Positions 1-19,168 are shown, counted from the first letter of the stretch. The stretch: DNA of 64,000 nt from Obelidium mucronatum (GCA_025765595.1 JAIVFH010000092.1:1-64000), one strand, 5' to 3'. A program made the numbers and translations. Notes: generated by a model not told the origin, from the sequence alone.

Positions 1-1024
1 TCCTTCACAAATAGCTGCACTCTTTCCCTATGCGATTCAATTCTTCCCAGAAAGGCATCCACTTTCCTATTTGCCGCCCGTCTGCGATCACGCAAATTTT
101 CATCTTCAATAGCATCCAATACCTACTCGAATGCCATTATGTCAGAAAGAAATCATTGTAACTGACCAGCATTTCTTACTTTGGTTTGGATTTCGATACA
201 GCATTCGGAAAACAGCATCCAAATTTGATGGTTCGACCGCGCGGTCAATCCTCCAAAACATGCTGAGCAAGAATCATGGATGCCGGTGGGAGTCAGATCG
301 TCATGTTCTCCAGTTGGAATAGGTTCTGTATCGCGCAAGATTCGAGCGTATTCGTTCTCCAAAAATACAATGATCTGTGTGTATTAACAGTTGTAAGTAG
401 ATATTTCAACGGTGGGTCGGCCTCAGAAGAAACCTGTTCACTGATATTCATCCGGACATCTTGACCATCTGTTCTCACGGATATCAAAGTGACCGTGGCA
501 GTGGATACGATATCTTTAACAAATGCTTCAATGTCTGCCGTGGCTGAGCATTCGTACTTTTCAGTTGAAGGATAAGTTTGGAATTGTGTGAGATGGGTTG
601 GGTCAAGGTCAATGTTATTGAGAAGAAATGCAGAGATCCGAGAGATTCGCAATTTCAGATTCTGAATTCGATCAGTAAAGTCTGTTGTTTGGGAAAGCAA
701 AGGGAAGTCGATGCGATCTTGGTTTGTCAACAAGTGAGTGTGCGACTTTGCGAGACTACTAGATGCGAGCGTAAGTATGGATTTGATTGTAACCGCCGAC
801 GAAAGGATGATGCTAGTATTAAAGCATTCTGTGGAGCTGTTCGTTAGACATGTCACATGTAGAGTGTGCATTGGTAAATCACCTGTCCTTGCTAGCACGA
901 GATCGACCAGTGGAACGACAACCGAATCTGGATACATGACTTGTCCTTCATCGTTGGGCTCTTCGTGAAGCCGTAGTTGGCTCTCCAAGGTGTACAGTAC
1001 AAGCAGCGGCGAATCTATTTGCAT
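1..1024 (-). CDS. Partial coiled-coil protein, possibly Nup82/Nup88-like
   Basis: The gene runs off the left edge, so its C-terminus is missing. The long exon starts at an ATG at 1024 (MQIDSPLLVLYTLESQ) and stays open to about 390. A later exon at 1-122 encodes a charged helical segment (VLDAIEDENLRDRRRAANRK and on) that looks like coiled coil. A clean intron at 123-179 (GTAAGA...GAGTAG on the minus strand) joins that exon in phase to the one before it. The join between the long exon and the middle exon is not resolved. A leucine-rich N-terminal part followed by coiled coil would suit the C-terminal half of a Nup82/Nup88 nucleoporin, but that is recall-level resemblance only. The ATG lies just 27 bases from the stop of the upstream gene on the same strand, so an upstream exon may be missing. 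Confidence 0.4.
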
Positions 1025-1051
1025 GCCCAAAGTTTTCCAACTCTTTATTAT

Positions 1052-2262
1052 TTACTTCCACCATTGCTCAAAATGCAGTCGTTGTAATGGAAAGTCAAGT
1101 TTTTGCAAATACCCATAAACGGCCCGTTCCAGAGACTCTGGCCCGCACATGTAAACAACAGTATCCCCATTGGTTGAATTACTCTTTTCAAAGTAATCGC
1201 TCAGCAGCCGTGGTGTTATATAAAAACCATAGAACATTTTGATGGAGTTTTCAGGTTGCACTGCCGTTGCGTCATGAGCTTTCAAAGTCATATCGTCTGC
1301 GTGGGCTGCTGTAAAAAATAAGGCTCAGGAACGTAGGGAGGAAAAAAATAGCGCGTACGTTTTGCATAGCGCGTCACAAAACACTGCACTTCAATCGATA
1401 GCCCATTGCTTCCTAGTCCACCATACACTCTGCAAAGTTCATTCAACCGATCTCGAAACAAGAGTTCCTTCTCATCGCGAACGCTGTAAATCAATGTCAC
1501 ATTTCGCGGATGCTGTAACGCCGTTGTTTTGTGTCGAGACTTGGACTCATTGACAAGGTGTTCGAGCATTGCCATCAAGGGTGCAATCCCGACACCACCG
1601 CCCACCATAAGAATTTTCTCTGTATCACCGGCTGGTATATCTTCCAGAGGTTTGTAGTAAAAGGAACCTCCGATTCGACCTTGCAAGGAATCTCCAGGTT
1701 TCCTTGAACTGTCATGCAAGTATTTTACGATGGGGTTCTGGTATGCATCCTTCACAGTAATCTGGAAACTCGGCCGCGAAATTTCTGGAGATGGTGCGCT
1801 TGATATCGAGAATTGGGCTTTTGGTGATGCTTTTGTGCAAGGAAAGGACACTATTTTGATGATTTGTAAGTATAAGACTACTTCGCCCTATTTCAAGCTG
1901 TGACAGCTTCGCACGGAGCTCACATTCAATCCATTGTCCTGGTTTAAATTGGAAATCCGGGTTCGCATTGGGATTCAGAGTTATTGTTTTGACGTTTGGA
2001 GCAGAGTTTGTGATAGATTCAACAGTGACTGGGATCAACGGCCCAAGAATATGCTGTCGGTCAACAAATGTTAAGATGTATCGTCCTTGGGGATAAGAGC
2101 ACCACAATTGGCGATTGTCCTTACAGAATGATTCGTTGATGGAGACTTTGACCCATCTAATGAACTGCTCTGGATGTTCACAGGTCGTACGTTTGAAACT
2201 GATTTTGAATACGTCGAATTGAGTCTCTTTGATAAAGCCGGTGCCAAGAGAACCCTTATCAT
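1052..2262 (-). CDS. OXNAD1-like FAD/NAD(P)-binding oxidoreductase, probably mitochondrial
   Basis: Four exons can be joined in frame: 2125-2262, 1924-2053, 1359-1850 and 1052-1308, with introns of 71, 73 and 50 bases. The product is about 338 residues. It starts with a basic, hydroxylated stretch (MIRVLLAPALSKRLNSTYSK) typical of a mitochondrial presequence. A ferredoxin-reductase fold follows: FKPGQWIELSF and FSISSAP are the FAD-binding beta-barrel signatures. GGGVGIAPLMAMLEHL is the NAD(P)-binding glycine motif, MCGPESLERAV the typical C-terminal CGP motif, and the protein ends in HFEQWWK like OXNAD1 proteins. The substrate of this family is not established. A poly(A) signal AATAAA sits within ten bases of the stop on the minus strand. 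Confidence 0.85.
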
Positions 2263-2458
2263 TATTTGGATGAGGTTTTATCAAAAGTGAAAAATAAAAG
2301 TTGTAGAAACCAATTCAAGCGACGACGCAGGATTATCAGCTTCAAATCATAGACAATTTATTTATTGTGTCCGCTTCTTTGGCGGGAAGGGCTCGGGGTC
2401 CCATTACGCCATTTCCACCTATATTGACTACTCCAAGGTTTCAACTTGCGAATCAATC

Positions 2459-2997
2459 ATGAGGACTATCGGAATTTCTTTGTCTCCAAAACCTGGACAT
2501 CGACTTAAGGTTTTGAAGTTTGACAAGGAAACTGGAGCCGTTGGTCATGAAATTACAATCGATGAGCCATTATACCGCTTTGTTGGTGTAGGCTGAGTTA
2601 TTGGTAATGGAGGAATCCTTGGTCTTTCAAGGTAAACAAGTCATTTAAGTGAATTAAACTTTCCACTGAAACCTATCTAATCTACAGCATTCAATGACAT
2701 GGACGGTTTCTACAAGATGCTACAGGAGAATCAAGCTCTCGAACCAGATGATATTGACATTATCAAGAGCGTGTTTAAAACTCAGAAAATCAAGTTCGAA
2801 CAGTTAATGGCAACAGGCAAATTAGAATTGACTGATGAATCATTGAAAGAGGTTTTTCTTTTTTTTTTTTTTTTTTTTTTTTTTGGAACTTCTTCGTCAG
2901 TTTTTCTGACATATTATATTTACATTATCAGGATGGCATTAAACAACGTGGCTTGAGAATGGCGATTCTTGCTGTAATCAAATTGAATGGCCCATAA
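2459..2997 (+). CDS. Small protein with SAM-like helical domain
   Basis: The C-terminal exons are clear: 2688-2851 and 2932-2997, joined across an intron at 2852-2931 that carries a 26-T run. They encode DGFYKMLQENQALEPDD... ending in GIKQRGLRMAILAVIKLNG, which has the pattern of a SAM helical bundle (a leucine-rich helix, then LTDESLKE-D-GI...R..IL..I). The 5' part is uncertain. One model uses the ATG at 2459 (MRTIGISLSPKPGHR) and a GTGTAG donor at 2586, which keeps the frame. Another starts at the ATG at 2607 and uses the better donor GTAAAC near 2632. Open frame also extends upstream of 2459 without an obvious start. Function unknown. Confidence 0.45.
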
Positions 2998-3030
2998 AGT
3001 ATTCCAATAAACCAAAGAAAGATCAAATTT

Positions 3031-4032
3031 TCATGTGACTTTACTCATATGCAAACTCGATTTTGAATGCATAACCGAAATCTGATGCGTTTGAATCGAG
3101 CTATTACTCCTCGTCCTACTCATACCAAAATGCCGCTGCGACGTACTAGCACGCAGAATCTTGGAACACATGTAAACAGTCATAAAGAACATATACTCTG
3201 ACGAAAACAAGGCATTCCACATGCTCACTTGATGCCGGTTACTACTCATGTACACGCAGACTAAATAGATTGCTTGTACAACCAATGTCAAGATCAAAAT
3301 CGAGCCTTGGTCATTGATGATTCGTTTGATCCAAGAAACTCCAGGAATATGCGACCCGTCGTCTCCCCGGCTTTTTGGCCCGCCTTGATGAGGGCCAACC
3401 GTACTACTTTGTTTTGAAGAGGAAGCCTCGCGTATTTCCTTGACGTTTGTGAAAAGCGGATATATAAACAGCAATGAAAGAATCAGGCAATACACGACTT
3501 CACTAATCTTGTCAAAAAGATTCATGTCCTCTGGAAGAACAGATTCGCATGTTAGATTTTGTGCTTGTTCTCCAGTATAACTGTTTGCAACAATGATTCC
3601 AACAGCCAGGCGAAACAACACTGACACTGAAAGCACAGTGGAAAATCCAGGTACAGCTTTTGGACTTGAGGCGTTTACTGTAAATGTAATGTCTGCTTGA
3701 AAGAGCCAGTACGCGATTTGTTGAAGGAGTAGCACTGTATAAATGAATCTGACGCGAAAAGTGCAATCTTGTAGAGCCAAGAAATCATATGAAAAAGAAA
3801 AGATTCGACCAATAGCGAATAGAATACTGATTGCCGCGGAAGCAATGGTCGTTTTCACGGTGAATAACCGACGAAGCAAAATTGTGGTTATGAGGAGAAT
3901 TAACGCCATCCCAACCCCAATTCCCCTCAAGAAATTGTTCAGAATATTCATATCTGTATAAGATATTGCGGGATGAGTTGAAACTTGAGTTATTGTTGGT
4001 GAGGGTATGAGAGATGTTGGAGAAGGCGGCAT
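3031..4032 (-). CDS. Seven-transmembrane protein, orphan receptor-like
   Basis: This single open frame of 333 residues has an ATG start. After a Ser/Thr/Pro-rich outer segment of about 30 residues there are seven hydrophobic stretches, roughly at 33-53, 62-82, 97-117, 130-150, 182-202, 240-262 and 270-290. A Ser/Gly/Lys-rich loop lies between helices 5 and 6, and the cytoplasmic tail is Ser/Arg-rich. The topology (outside N-terminus, long third inner loop, basic tail) fits a GPCR, but I see no DRY or NPxxY signature and cannot place it in a class. It may be a lineage-specific sensory protein of zoospores; that is inference. No introns are needed. Confidence 0.6.
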   Translation of the reverse strand: MPPSPTSLIPSPTITQVSTHPAISYTDMNILNNFLRGIGVGMALILLITTILLRRLFTVKTTIASAAISILFAIGRIFSFSYDFLALQDCTFRVRFIYTVLLLQQIAYWLFQADITFTVNASSPKAVPGFSTVLSVSVLFRLAVGIIVANSYTGEQAQNLTCESVLPEDMNLFDKISEVVYCLILSLLFIYPLFTNVKEIREASSSKQSSTVGPHQGGPKSRGDDGSHIPGVSWIKRIINDQGSILILTLVVQAIYLVCVYMSSNRHQVSMWNALFSSEYMFFMTVYMCSKILRASTSQRHFGMSRTRSNSSIQTHQISVMHSKSSLHMSKVT

Positions 4033-4171
4033 TGTTGAAGGTTTTCATTGTTAACGGCGCATCATAAATAAGAAAAATTCCCACCATGCAACTGTGGAAC
4101 GTTTTTAAAAATTCAAATACATACGTATTCCCTTCTTTCTTCATTTCCTTCTGAAATACATAAAAACACAA

Positions 4172-8529
<4,358 letters not shown>

Positions 8530-8653
8530 TTGCTTTGCGCTTTTTGTTTTTTTGTTGAAGATAATAAAAGTAAAATCATTCTATCCAATAAGTTGTAACT
8601 TGATCACGTTTATTTTTTAAAGAGACTGATAGATTAAAACCAACTATAGAGAT

Positions 8654-10471
8654 TTAAAAGACAAGGCTGAAAGCGGGCGACGTCACAACATCCCAATCAG
8701 CAGCAATTGACCGGTTTCCAAAGTGCTTCAAAGCGCGGAACAAAATTTGATATCTTCCAGCTGGAAGCACCTTTTGAGTGTCCCTGTCAATGAATGCAGT
8801 TCCATTCCATCTGGAAGGAGCAATTCCTTGGATGGATTGTACTGCCCTGAAAGATTGACGTTGTAATGGAATACTAACTGCGGGTCCAAGAGCTTCTCCA
8901 CTTGGATTGTACAACCCAATCACGGCTTTCGAGTCAGGGAATCCTGCGTTTTTCATGGCATCATTCTTGTCCAAGAAAACAGCCTCAATAACTCCAACTC
9001 GACTTGTAGTTGTGGGAATAGAGTAAACATTGAGCCCCCCATCGGTTCCATTCACAACTGCATTTGCTGAAATCGGTTCATCCTTCAAATCAAACAAACC
9101 AGTAGAGATACCAGCAGAAGGCGACTTGCGCGACCAAATCGCACGGTCCTTCCAAGAACCAACAACACCTGCATAAGGAACATTGATGACATGCTCATCA
9201 TAGTCGTTGACAATTCTCATGTACCCGCCATACAAGGGGTAAAGACCGGCCGCAGATTTGGGTGGTGTAATCTTGAAGGTAACAGTCGCTGACTTTCCGG
9301 CTGGAATGCGGACCATCTTGTAGTCCCAAGCCTCACTACCCCATCCATCTTGCCCATCGAACTTAAGACTGGCTGGCGTTTTGTCAGTAAATGTGGTTGC
9401 GGCTTGGTTCTGGGTAAAGTCATCGTCAGCCAGAAGTGGGTTGACTGTGGCGGCGCCCTTGTTGCTAAGGTGATATGTCATTTCGAACTTGTAATTATTG
9501 GTAATGGTAACCGTTGCAGTCTTGAGATGGTTTACAGTGTCGTTGAGCGAGATGGCGGATGGAACAACAAGAGTCTTGGCGCTGGCGGCATAAAACGCGT
9601 TCACCAAACCAGCCCCTTGATACGCTGGAGAGTGCGTCATGTTTGTACCAAAGATGGGCGCAGGAGCAGCATTGTTTTGAAGGTATCCCTTCAATTGTTG
9701 GTAGCTCAATTTTCCGCGGGCTTGCAACAAGAGGGCAGAGACACCAGAAACGTAAGGGCAAGCCATAGAAGTTCCATCCAGGACACCATAGTTATCACCA
9801 TCTGGCTGGGGATTGAAAGTTGACAAGACTTGTCCTCCAATTCCTCCAATATCTGGCTTGATCCATAAATCATTATCCAATCCCGGAGCAGAGAAGGAAG
9901 AAAGAGTTCCAGCAGAAGGAATAGGAGCCAAGAACTTTTTGAAAGAAACCACGACTCTGGGAGCTTTTCCGGCTTTCACTGCGGCAATGATGGCTTTTCC
10001 GGCAGCGTTTGAGGTGAACATGCTTGGAATTTCTTTGGATCCCGCAATTCCATTTGGATTATTACCATTGTTGTAAATAATGCAGGCAATAGCTCCGGAA
10101 CGGACAGCGCGATCGCAACGTCTTATAGATCCTCCAAAGGACAAATCACCCCAACGAATCAGCAGTGCTTTGCCTTTTGCTTGTTCGTTGATTCCGGGAA
10201 GAGTACCATCGTTTTGAATGTCCTTGGCATCAGCTTCCAAATCTGCCAAAAAAAAAAAAAACTGTATTAAGGCAAAGGGTAATACTTTTTTTTTTTTTTT
10301 TGAAAACAAACCATTGACAACAATATCCAGAACTTGACCTTCAATGAAATTTCCATTATTGCCTCCAACACTGTATCCGAATTTAATATCATCAACTGTG
10401 ATGTAAGGAGACGGTGCAGCCACATTATCTAGTGAATACCAAAGAGAAACATTAGAAGGCAGCTTTCAATC

Positions 10472-10534
<63 letters not shown>

Positions 10535-11798
10535 GCTTTCGATTCCCCCCATACCAAAAGATGCCACAGAGATACCACCAGCGGGGACATTGGCCGTTGA
10601 CGTGGTAAATGCCCCGGCACTACCATCGTTTCCACTTGCCCAAATCACGTGATGACCAGCCTTTGACACAATGTCGGTAGCGGTTGTAAACGGATTACCG
10701 GTATACGATGGCCCGCCACCGAGTGACAGATTCAAAATATGCGCTCCATCCTCTGCCGCCTTGTAGATTGCAGCAGTGATAACGTCATCGTTTCCAGAGC
10801 CGTCGCAACCACTAAAAAAAAAAAATCAGGTTCAGAAGATACATTTGTTATTATTTTGAAAAATAAAAAGGGCACGTACAAGACTCGGTATGCAAAAATA
10901 TTTGCCTCAGGAGCAACGCCCGTGAATGGAATTTCAGGAACCCAACCAGCAACAGTGATATTACTGGCATCCGCTGCAATGATACCAGCAACATGGGTTC
11001 CATGCGAATAGCCTGAGCATTCATCGAGAGGATCGGCGTCAGGCGAAGGCTTGAACCCATTTTTGGGTCCATAATCTGGACCAACAAAGTCGTAACCCTT
11101 TTGAACTTTGAATTTTGGCCCGAATCCGCCTCCCAGAGCTGGGTGGAGGTAGTACACCCCGCCGTCGATGACAGCTACGTTCACGCCCTTTCCGGTGAGT
11201 TTCAATTGCTTTCTGGCGTCAGCAACACCTTGGTGGCAAAAAAATTATGAATTCAGATTAGATTAAGTCCCGCCGCCCTATGTAAAAGGTGTTAGATACC
11301 AGTAATGGAGTGAATCTGCTCTGGATGCTTCTGGACTTCGCTTCGAGAAACTTTAACAGGGTTGACTCTTTCTCTGATGGTAACGGCAGAAAACTCGGTC
11401 GCTTTTTGTAAAGTTGCAACATGGGCGTCGGCATCTGGTTGAATAAAAAGTTCAAAAAAAAAAGGTTAAATAACAGACGAACATCACACACGAATAAAGA
11501 AAAAGAGAGAAAAAAGCGCCATGAATCCAAGTCTGTCTGTCTTACCACAAGCTCCTTCGATTTGGAATGACACAAAGTTGGCAAGCTTGGTCTTGATGCT
11601 TGTGCGAACAGAGTAAGCAACCTTCAGCTTTTTAAAGTGTGCATCAACGGCTGCAGGAGCATCCACGTCTTGTGGGAAGTGGACCATGTAAGCGCAGTCA
11701 ATAGTGCCTGGTGCATTGTCAGGAGCACCACGGCGAACTGGCTGAGTGTTGGCAGTGACTGCCAATAGGAGAGAGGATAGAATCCCAGAGAGCTTCAT
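8654..11798 (-). CDS. Secreted subtilisin-like serine protease (S8A) with PA domain
   Basis: Six exons join in frame: 11546-11798, 11300-11434, 10880-11228, 10555-10811, 10312-10428 and 8654-10242, giving about 899 residues. MKLSGILSSLLLAVTANT is a signal peptide, followed by an inhibitor-I9-like propeptide. The catalytic triad is visible: Asp in VAVIDGGVYYLHP, His in YSHGTHVAGII and Ser in DGTSMACPYVSG, with the oxyanion Asn in WASGNDGS. A protease-associated domain is inserted between Asn and Ser, as in Vpr-type and minor extracellular subtilases. The C-terminal part is a beta-rich Fn3-like region (residues about 600-890). It should act outside the cell or in the cell wall in nutrition or wall turnover. 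A TATA-like box lies about 50 bases upstream. Confidence 0.9.
10473..10533. repeat. Uninterrupted 61-base poly(A) tract in an intron
   Basis: The tract lies inside the subtilisin intron 10429-10554. Read on the coding (minus) strand it is a run of 61 T between the GTATGG donor and the acceptor TTCACTAG, so it may act as an oversized pyrimidine tract. Shorter T or A runs occur in other introns of this gene and its neighbours. Confidence 0.95.
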
Positions 11799-11847
11799 AG
11801 TAAGTATTTTTTTTTGGTTGTTTCTTTCTGGGCTTACCAGCAGCCTG

Positions 11848-11854
11848 CTTTATA
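11848..11854 (-). promoter_or_regulatory. TATA-like box of the subtilisin gene
   Basis: TATAAAG on the minus strand, about 50 bases upstream of the ATG at 11798. Assignment rests on sequence and spacing only. Confidence 0.4.
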
Positions 11855-12888
11855 GCATTTTCAAATGAGTGGCGATGGGATTTTTATTGTAAATTTTTTC
11901 AAAAATCTCTCAGTGGCTCAGGTCATGTGGCTGAAGGCTCCAAACTGAATTTTGTTCGACTCTCTCTGGAATCCTGTCTGGACTCTCCAGGTGAAGCTCT
12001 CTACGCTTCCAACCACAAAGCAGAACCAAAAATGTTTATGCAACTCATTTCTTGCCGGAAAAAAAAACGCAAAGTGACATGCAAGCCTCTTGAAAAATTT
12101 CATCAGTGTTCACAATTCTGTCTTGAACCACGCCACTTGGAGATGTAAATTGTGCACACAGTTTTACATTTGCAATTTCGGAATCACTCAACGCAGATGC
12201 CACTAAAATTCGCAGGTCCCATCAGCCATTGTTGAGGGTACGATAGGCCGATGATGACGAAAACAAACAGCCTGTTGCTGCTGAATTAACACACGCAGCA
12301 TCAACGCATTCGAGAACTTCCACACACCGCTGAAATTTCTAGGCGCCACCATTGAGCTCCTGCTCATTTCCTAATGGCATCCAGACACTCAAGGACGGAT
12401 TTACTCAACCCCCTTTCTTACGCTTTCCTTGTGTGCTACCCTAAACATTTGGTAACGTAGATCTAACTGTATAATTCAAACCACATATCTACGTCAAGGT
12501 GCCCGAGATTCTATTGTAAAGTGGCCACAGAATATTTAACTTGGAGTGTACGCAATATCGCTGAATGATGAGTTTATTTTTGAGAAATTGACACCATAAT
12601 GAAGAGTTTCACCTACATCCCCTTGTTTTGTTTTTGGTGTTCCTATATTGTTTTTTTCTTGTGTTGCGTATAGAATCACTGCCAACGTAAAACATCCACT
12701 TCCAATCAAAGACAAGTTTGCTAACGATTCCTGTCATTTCATCTTGGGGAAGCTGCAACTCTCAAACTGCAGCAGTTCAGTCTTTCTACAACTTCGGATC
12801 TCTTCGGAACGAAAAGAAAAAAAGCCAGAAAACCAAGGGTTCAAACAGCCACTCGGAAAACGAAACCCCAGAAAGACGCACAAATCGA
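11855..12888. other. Intergenic region, divergent promoters
   Basis: This stretch of about 1 kb separates the divergently transcribed subtilisin and lysine-degradation genes. I see no RNA gene, repeat or convincing conserved ORF. The frame of the downstream gene is open back to 12718, but its upstream translation is low-complexity and is more likely 5' leader. Sequence just before the ATG at 12889 is A-rich. Confidence 0.6.
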
Positions 12889-15800
12889 ATGAAACTAGCC
12901 ACATCAACCTGCTTTGCTCGAAGCATCTGCTTTATTCAAACGCGGGGTTTGGCATCCAGCGTGAAGAGGCCTTTGACTTTGGGCATCAGAAGAGAAGACA
13001 AGAACCACTGGGAGAGAAGAGTCCCGTTACTGCCGGACCACGTTGAAAGACTTATTGATGACTTGGGTGCAAAAGTGTTTATCCAACCATCCATGAAGCG
13101 CGTTGTTCCTGATGACAAGTACGAGGAGGTGTAGTTTTTTATTTGGTGGGATTGACCCCAAGATGAGCCACTAACTTTTCCGCCCATCTAGGTTGGCGCT
13201 GTTGTTCAAGAAGATATTTCTCAAGCAGACGTGATTATTGGCGTCAAGGAGGTGCCCATCAAGGACCTGATTCCAAACAAAACATACCTATTCTTCTCGC
13301 ACACGTACAAGGGCCAGAAATATAACATGCCCATGCTCAAGTCGATAATAGATAAAGTATGCACTTTTTTTTGGCAGTATGTGTAAAATGTCGAATCTAT
13401 GTTGACATGTTTTTAGAAAATTAGACTCATCGACTACGAACTCATGAAAGATGACCAAGGAAAGCGACTCGTCCAATTCAGTCGATTCGCCGGATACGCC
13501 GGATTCATGGACGGTCTCAACGGTCTCGGTCATAAACTGCTTTCAATGGGATATGGCAGCCCGTTTCTCGCATGTGGCTTGAGCTACATGTACCGCTGTC
13601 TCGCGGATGCGCGTCTTGATCTCGTTCGAACCGGTCAAGTGATTATGGATGATGGGCTTCCACGTGAATTCGGTCCCATGGTGTTTGTATTCACTGGAAA
13701 TGGAAATGTCACAAAGGGGGCCTTGCATGTGTTCAAGTGCCTTCCTCATGAATGGGTAAAGCCGGAGGACTTGAAGGCGTTGATTGAAAACAAGAATTAC
13801 GATAATAAGAAGGTGTATGGATGCAAGGTTCAGATGGAGGATTATATTGTCAAGAAGGACGGTGGTGTTTTCAGTCGACAGGAATACCTCGCGCATCCTG
13901 AATTGTATGAATCTGTATTTCACGAAAAGGTTGCTCCTTATGCGACCATGGTTACGAATGGTATCTTTTGGGATCAAAAGTTTCCTCGGCTGTTGACCAA
14001 AGAACAAATCAAGAAGTTGGCGCTGGAAGACCGGCTCAGGCTTTTGCAGCTCGCCGATATTTCTTGTGATATTGGGGGATCATTCGAATTTATGAGTCAT
14101 TCCACAACCATTGATGCTCCTTTCTTTACATATGACCCATTTACCGGCAAGAACCATGATGGGTAAGTGTTTGGATGATAGTATGCTGTTCCGTGATGTG
14201 TTAAACCATTTTTTGGAAAACTAGAATCGTTAGTAAGGGTGTGTCAGTGATGTCCATCGACAACTTGCCGACGGAGATGCCTTTGGAGGCCAGTCAATAT
14301 TTCGGGGATTCACTTTACAACCAAGTCAAGCAGCTGGTTCAAGGAAACTTTGACCATCCTGTACTCAAAGGTGCTACCATAACGGCTGCGGACGGATCTC
14401 TTGTCAAGCGACATGAGAATCTTTTGAAGCTTGTCGAAGAATATGGGTATTTTCGCCTTCTTTTTGAGTAATTTGAAACCAATCTCATTAACATGCCGCA
14501 GAAAAGGCGCAACTGTGTCTCAAAACGGCAGAGTCTTGCTTCTTGGTTCCGGTTACGTGTCAGCCCCATTGGTGGACTACCTTCTCAGAAATTCACACAC
14601 GTCTGTAACGATCGCAAGCAACAGTTCAGCTGAAGCGAAATCGCTCAGCGCAGGCCGCCCTCAAGCTCCCACAGCCCACCTCGATGTTTCCGACTCCCAA
14701 TCACTTGCAAAGCTCATCAAAGCACATGATGTGGTTGTCAGTTTCGTTCCCGCCACGTTGCATCCCACCGTTGCCGAACACTGCATAAACGAAAAGAAAC
14801 ACCTCGTCACCGCAAGCTACCTTTCACCCGCAATGAAAGCCTTTGACGCCCGCGCCAAAGCCGCGGGCCTCACATTCATCAACGAGATTGGCTTAGACCC
14901 AGGTATTGACCACCTCACAGCAATGAAGGCATTTCACGAAGTTCAAGAAAAGGGCGGTAAAATCAACAGCTTCGTTTCCTGGTGTGGAGGTCTGCCCGCA
15001 CCTGAGGCAAGCAACAACCCATTGGGATACAAGTTCAGCTGGAGTCCACGTGGGGTTTTACTGGCGGGTTTAAATAGCGCCATTTTCAAACGCGATGGGA
15101 AGGTCCAAACGATTCCTGGGGAGTTGTTGATGAGAAGTGGTGTGGATGTACCTATTTACCCTGGGTTTGTTTTGGAAGGCATTCCCAATCGTGATTCATT
15201 GGGTTATTTGGATACTTATGGATTGGGTAATGGAGATGGGCTGAAGAATATGTTTAGAGGAACGCTTCGATACAAGGTAAAGGGGGCAATTGTGATTTTT
15301 TGTATCGTCTTAGGTGAACTTGACGATTATTTTTTTAAAAAAACCAGGGGTACACGGAGATGATGGGCGCTTTTATCGAGCTGGGACTTTTGGACACTAC
15401 AATAAGGTCTGATATTCAAAGAGGAGTATCTTGGGCGCAATTGACTGCCACTTTACTGGGGCTGAAGACAGTTCCCACAACAACAGCGAGTGCTGAATGG
15501 CGTTCTGCAGTTTCAAAAAGACTCAAACCCCATCCTGCCGATGCCTCCGGAAGATTGGATCGCGTAATGGCTTCCCTCAATTGGTAAAGAATAAGAAATC
15601 TGACCGGCTATAGTCTAATCACCATTTTTTTATTTTTATTTTTGGTCACCCAAAGGTTGGGCATGTTTTCGTCATCTCATGAAGCGCACCCCACTTCCAC
15701 GATTCTCGACACCTTCTGCGCCCTTCTCCAAAAGAAACTCGTCTATTCTGAAGGAGAACGCGATCTCGTCGTCATGCACCACGTCTTTGGCGTGGAATGG

Positions 15801-16040
15801 GCCGATGGAGTACAAAACGAAATGACAAGCACCTTGATTGCCTATGGAGATCCCCAGGGGTACAGCGCCATGGCGAAAACGGTAGGATTACCTGCTGCGA
15901 TGGCGACTGAAATGATTTTGGAAGGAAGCTTGAGACATACCGGTGTAATTGCACCAGTGTATAAGGATATATATGAGCCCATGTTGGAGAAGTTGGAGAG
16001 GGAGGGTGTAAGGTTTGTAGATGAGACAAGGGTGATTTGA
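12889..16040 (+). CDS. Bifunctional lysine-ketoglutarate reductase/saccharopine dehydrogenase (AASS-like)
   Basis: Seven exons (12889-13128, 13192-13356, 13417-14162, 14225-14446, 14502-15276, 15348-15583, 15656-16040) give one protein of about 920 residues. The N-terminus is a mitochondrial-type presequence (MKLATSTCFARSICFIQTRG). Residues about 30-390 are the AlaDh/PNT-type LKR half (LGIRREDKNHWERRVPLLP; FSRFAGYAGFMDGLNGLG). Residues about 470-920 are the saccharopine dehydrogenase half, opening with the Rossmann motif VLLLGSGYVSAPLVDYL and carrying NEIGLDPGIDHLTAMK. Animals and plants use this fused enzyme to degrade lysine in mitochondria through saccharopine to aminoadipate semialdehyde. 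Most fungi have separate Lys1 and Lys9 proteins for synthesis, so the fusion plus the presequence argue for catabolism here. Confidence 0.9.
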
Positions 16041-16274
16041 CAGCAGTTGTGATGGGATTATTTCGTTCAATATAAAAGCTTTCGTTACTTTGACAACTTT
16101 TGGCAATTATTGAGCAGTTGGCAACTTGCCATTCGAATAACAGGAATAAGAAGACTATGATTATACGATAAATCTTACAAAAGAAACGTCAACTTATGTT
16201 CAGAAACAAAGATTAATAATATTTTAAAACAATGACCACGAAAACAGAAGCATAAAGAAAAGACCGCAGCATTT

Positions 16275-18774
<2,500 letters not shown>

Positions 18775-18832
18775 TGTTCTGATTTGGTTTTGTTTTTTTT
18801 TTGTAAAAACTGTTGATTGGAAATCAAGTGTT

Positions 18833-18841
18833 CTTTTTATA
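18833..18841 (-). promoter_or_regulatory. TATA-like box of katG
   Basis: TATAAAAAG on the minus strand, about 60 bases before the katG ATG. The rest of 18775-19168 is an AT-rich divergent intergenic region in which I see no other feature. Confidence 0.4.
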
Positions 18842-19168
18842 GGTGGCTTTTTTCAGACAATGATTTGTCATTGAAGTGAACAAGTGAAAATTTTCGATTC
18901 TGCACAAAATTGTATCGGTACAAGCCTCGTCAAGGTTGCATTTCGAATGAGGTAAGCAAAGAAATGTATATCCAGAAGTTCACCCATTTGTCAGCAAGAT
19001 GGAATATATGCTTGAATCAACCAATCAACGAATACACTTCTCGTCTTCAAGTCTGATATAACTCTGTCTTTCATCTTTTTTGTTATTTATTTGGTTTGTG
19101 TCATATGTGCTGGTGCATCACATTGAATTTGACAGCTCGCTCGTTAAAATAAAAACAAAAACAAAAAA

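Noticed and set aside
10473..10533. Poly(A) tail of a retrotransposed copy
   Set aside because: No target-site duplication or element body flanks it, and it lies between good splice sites.
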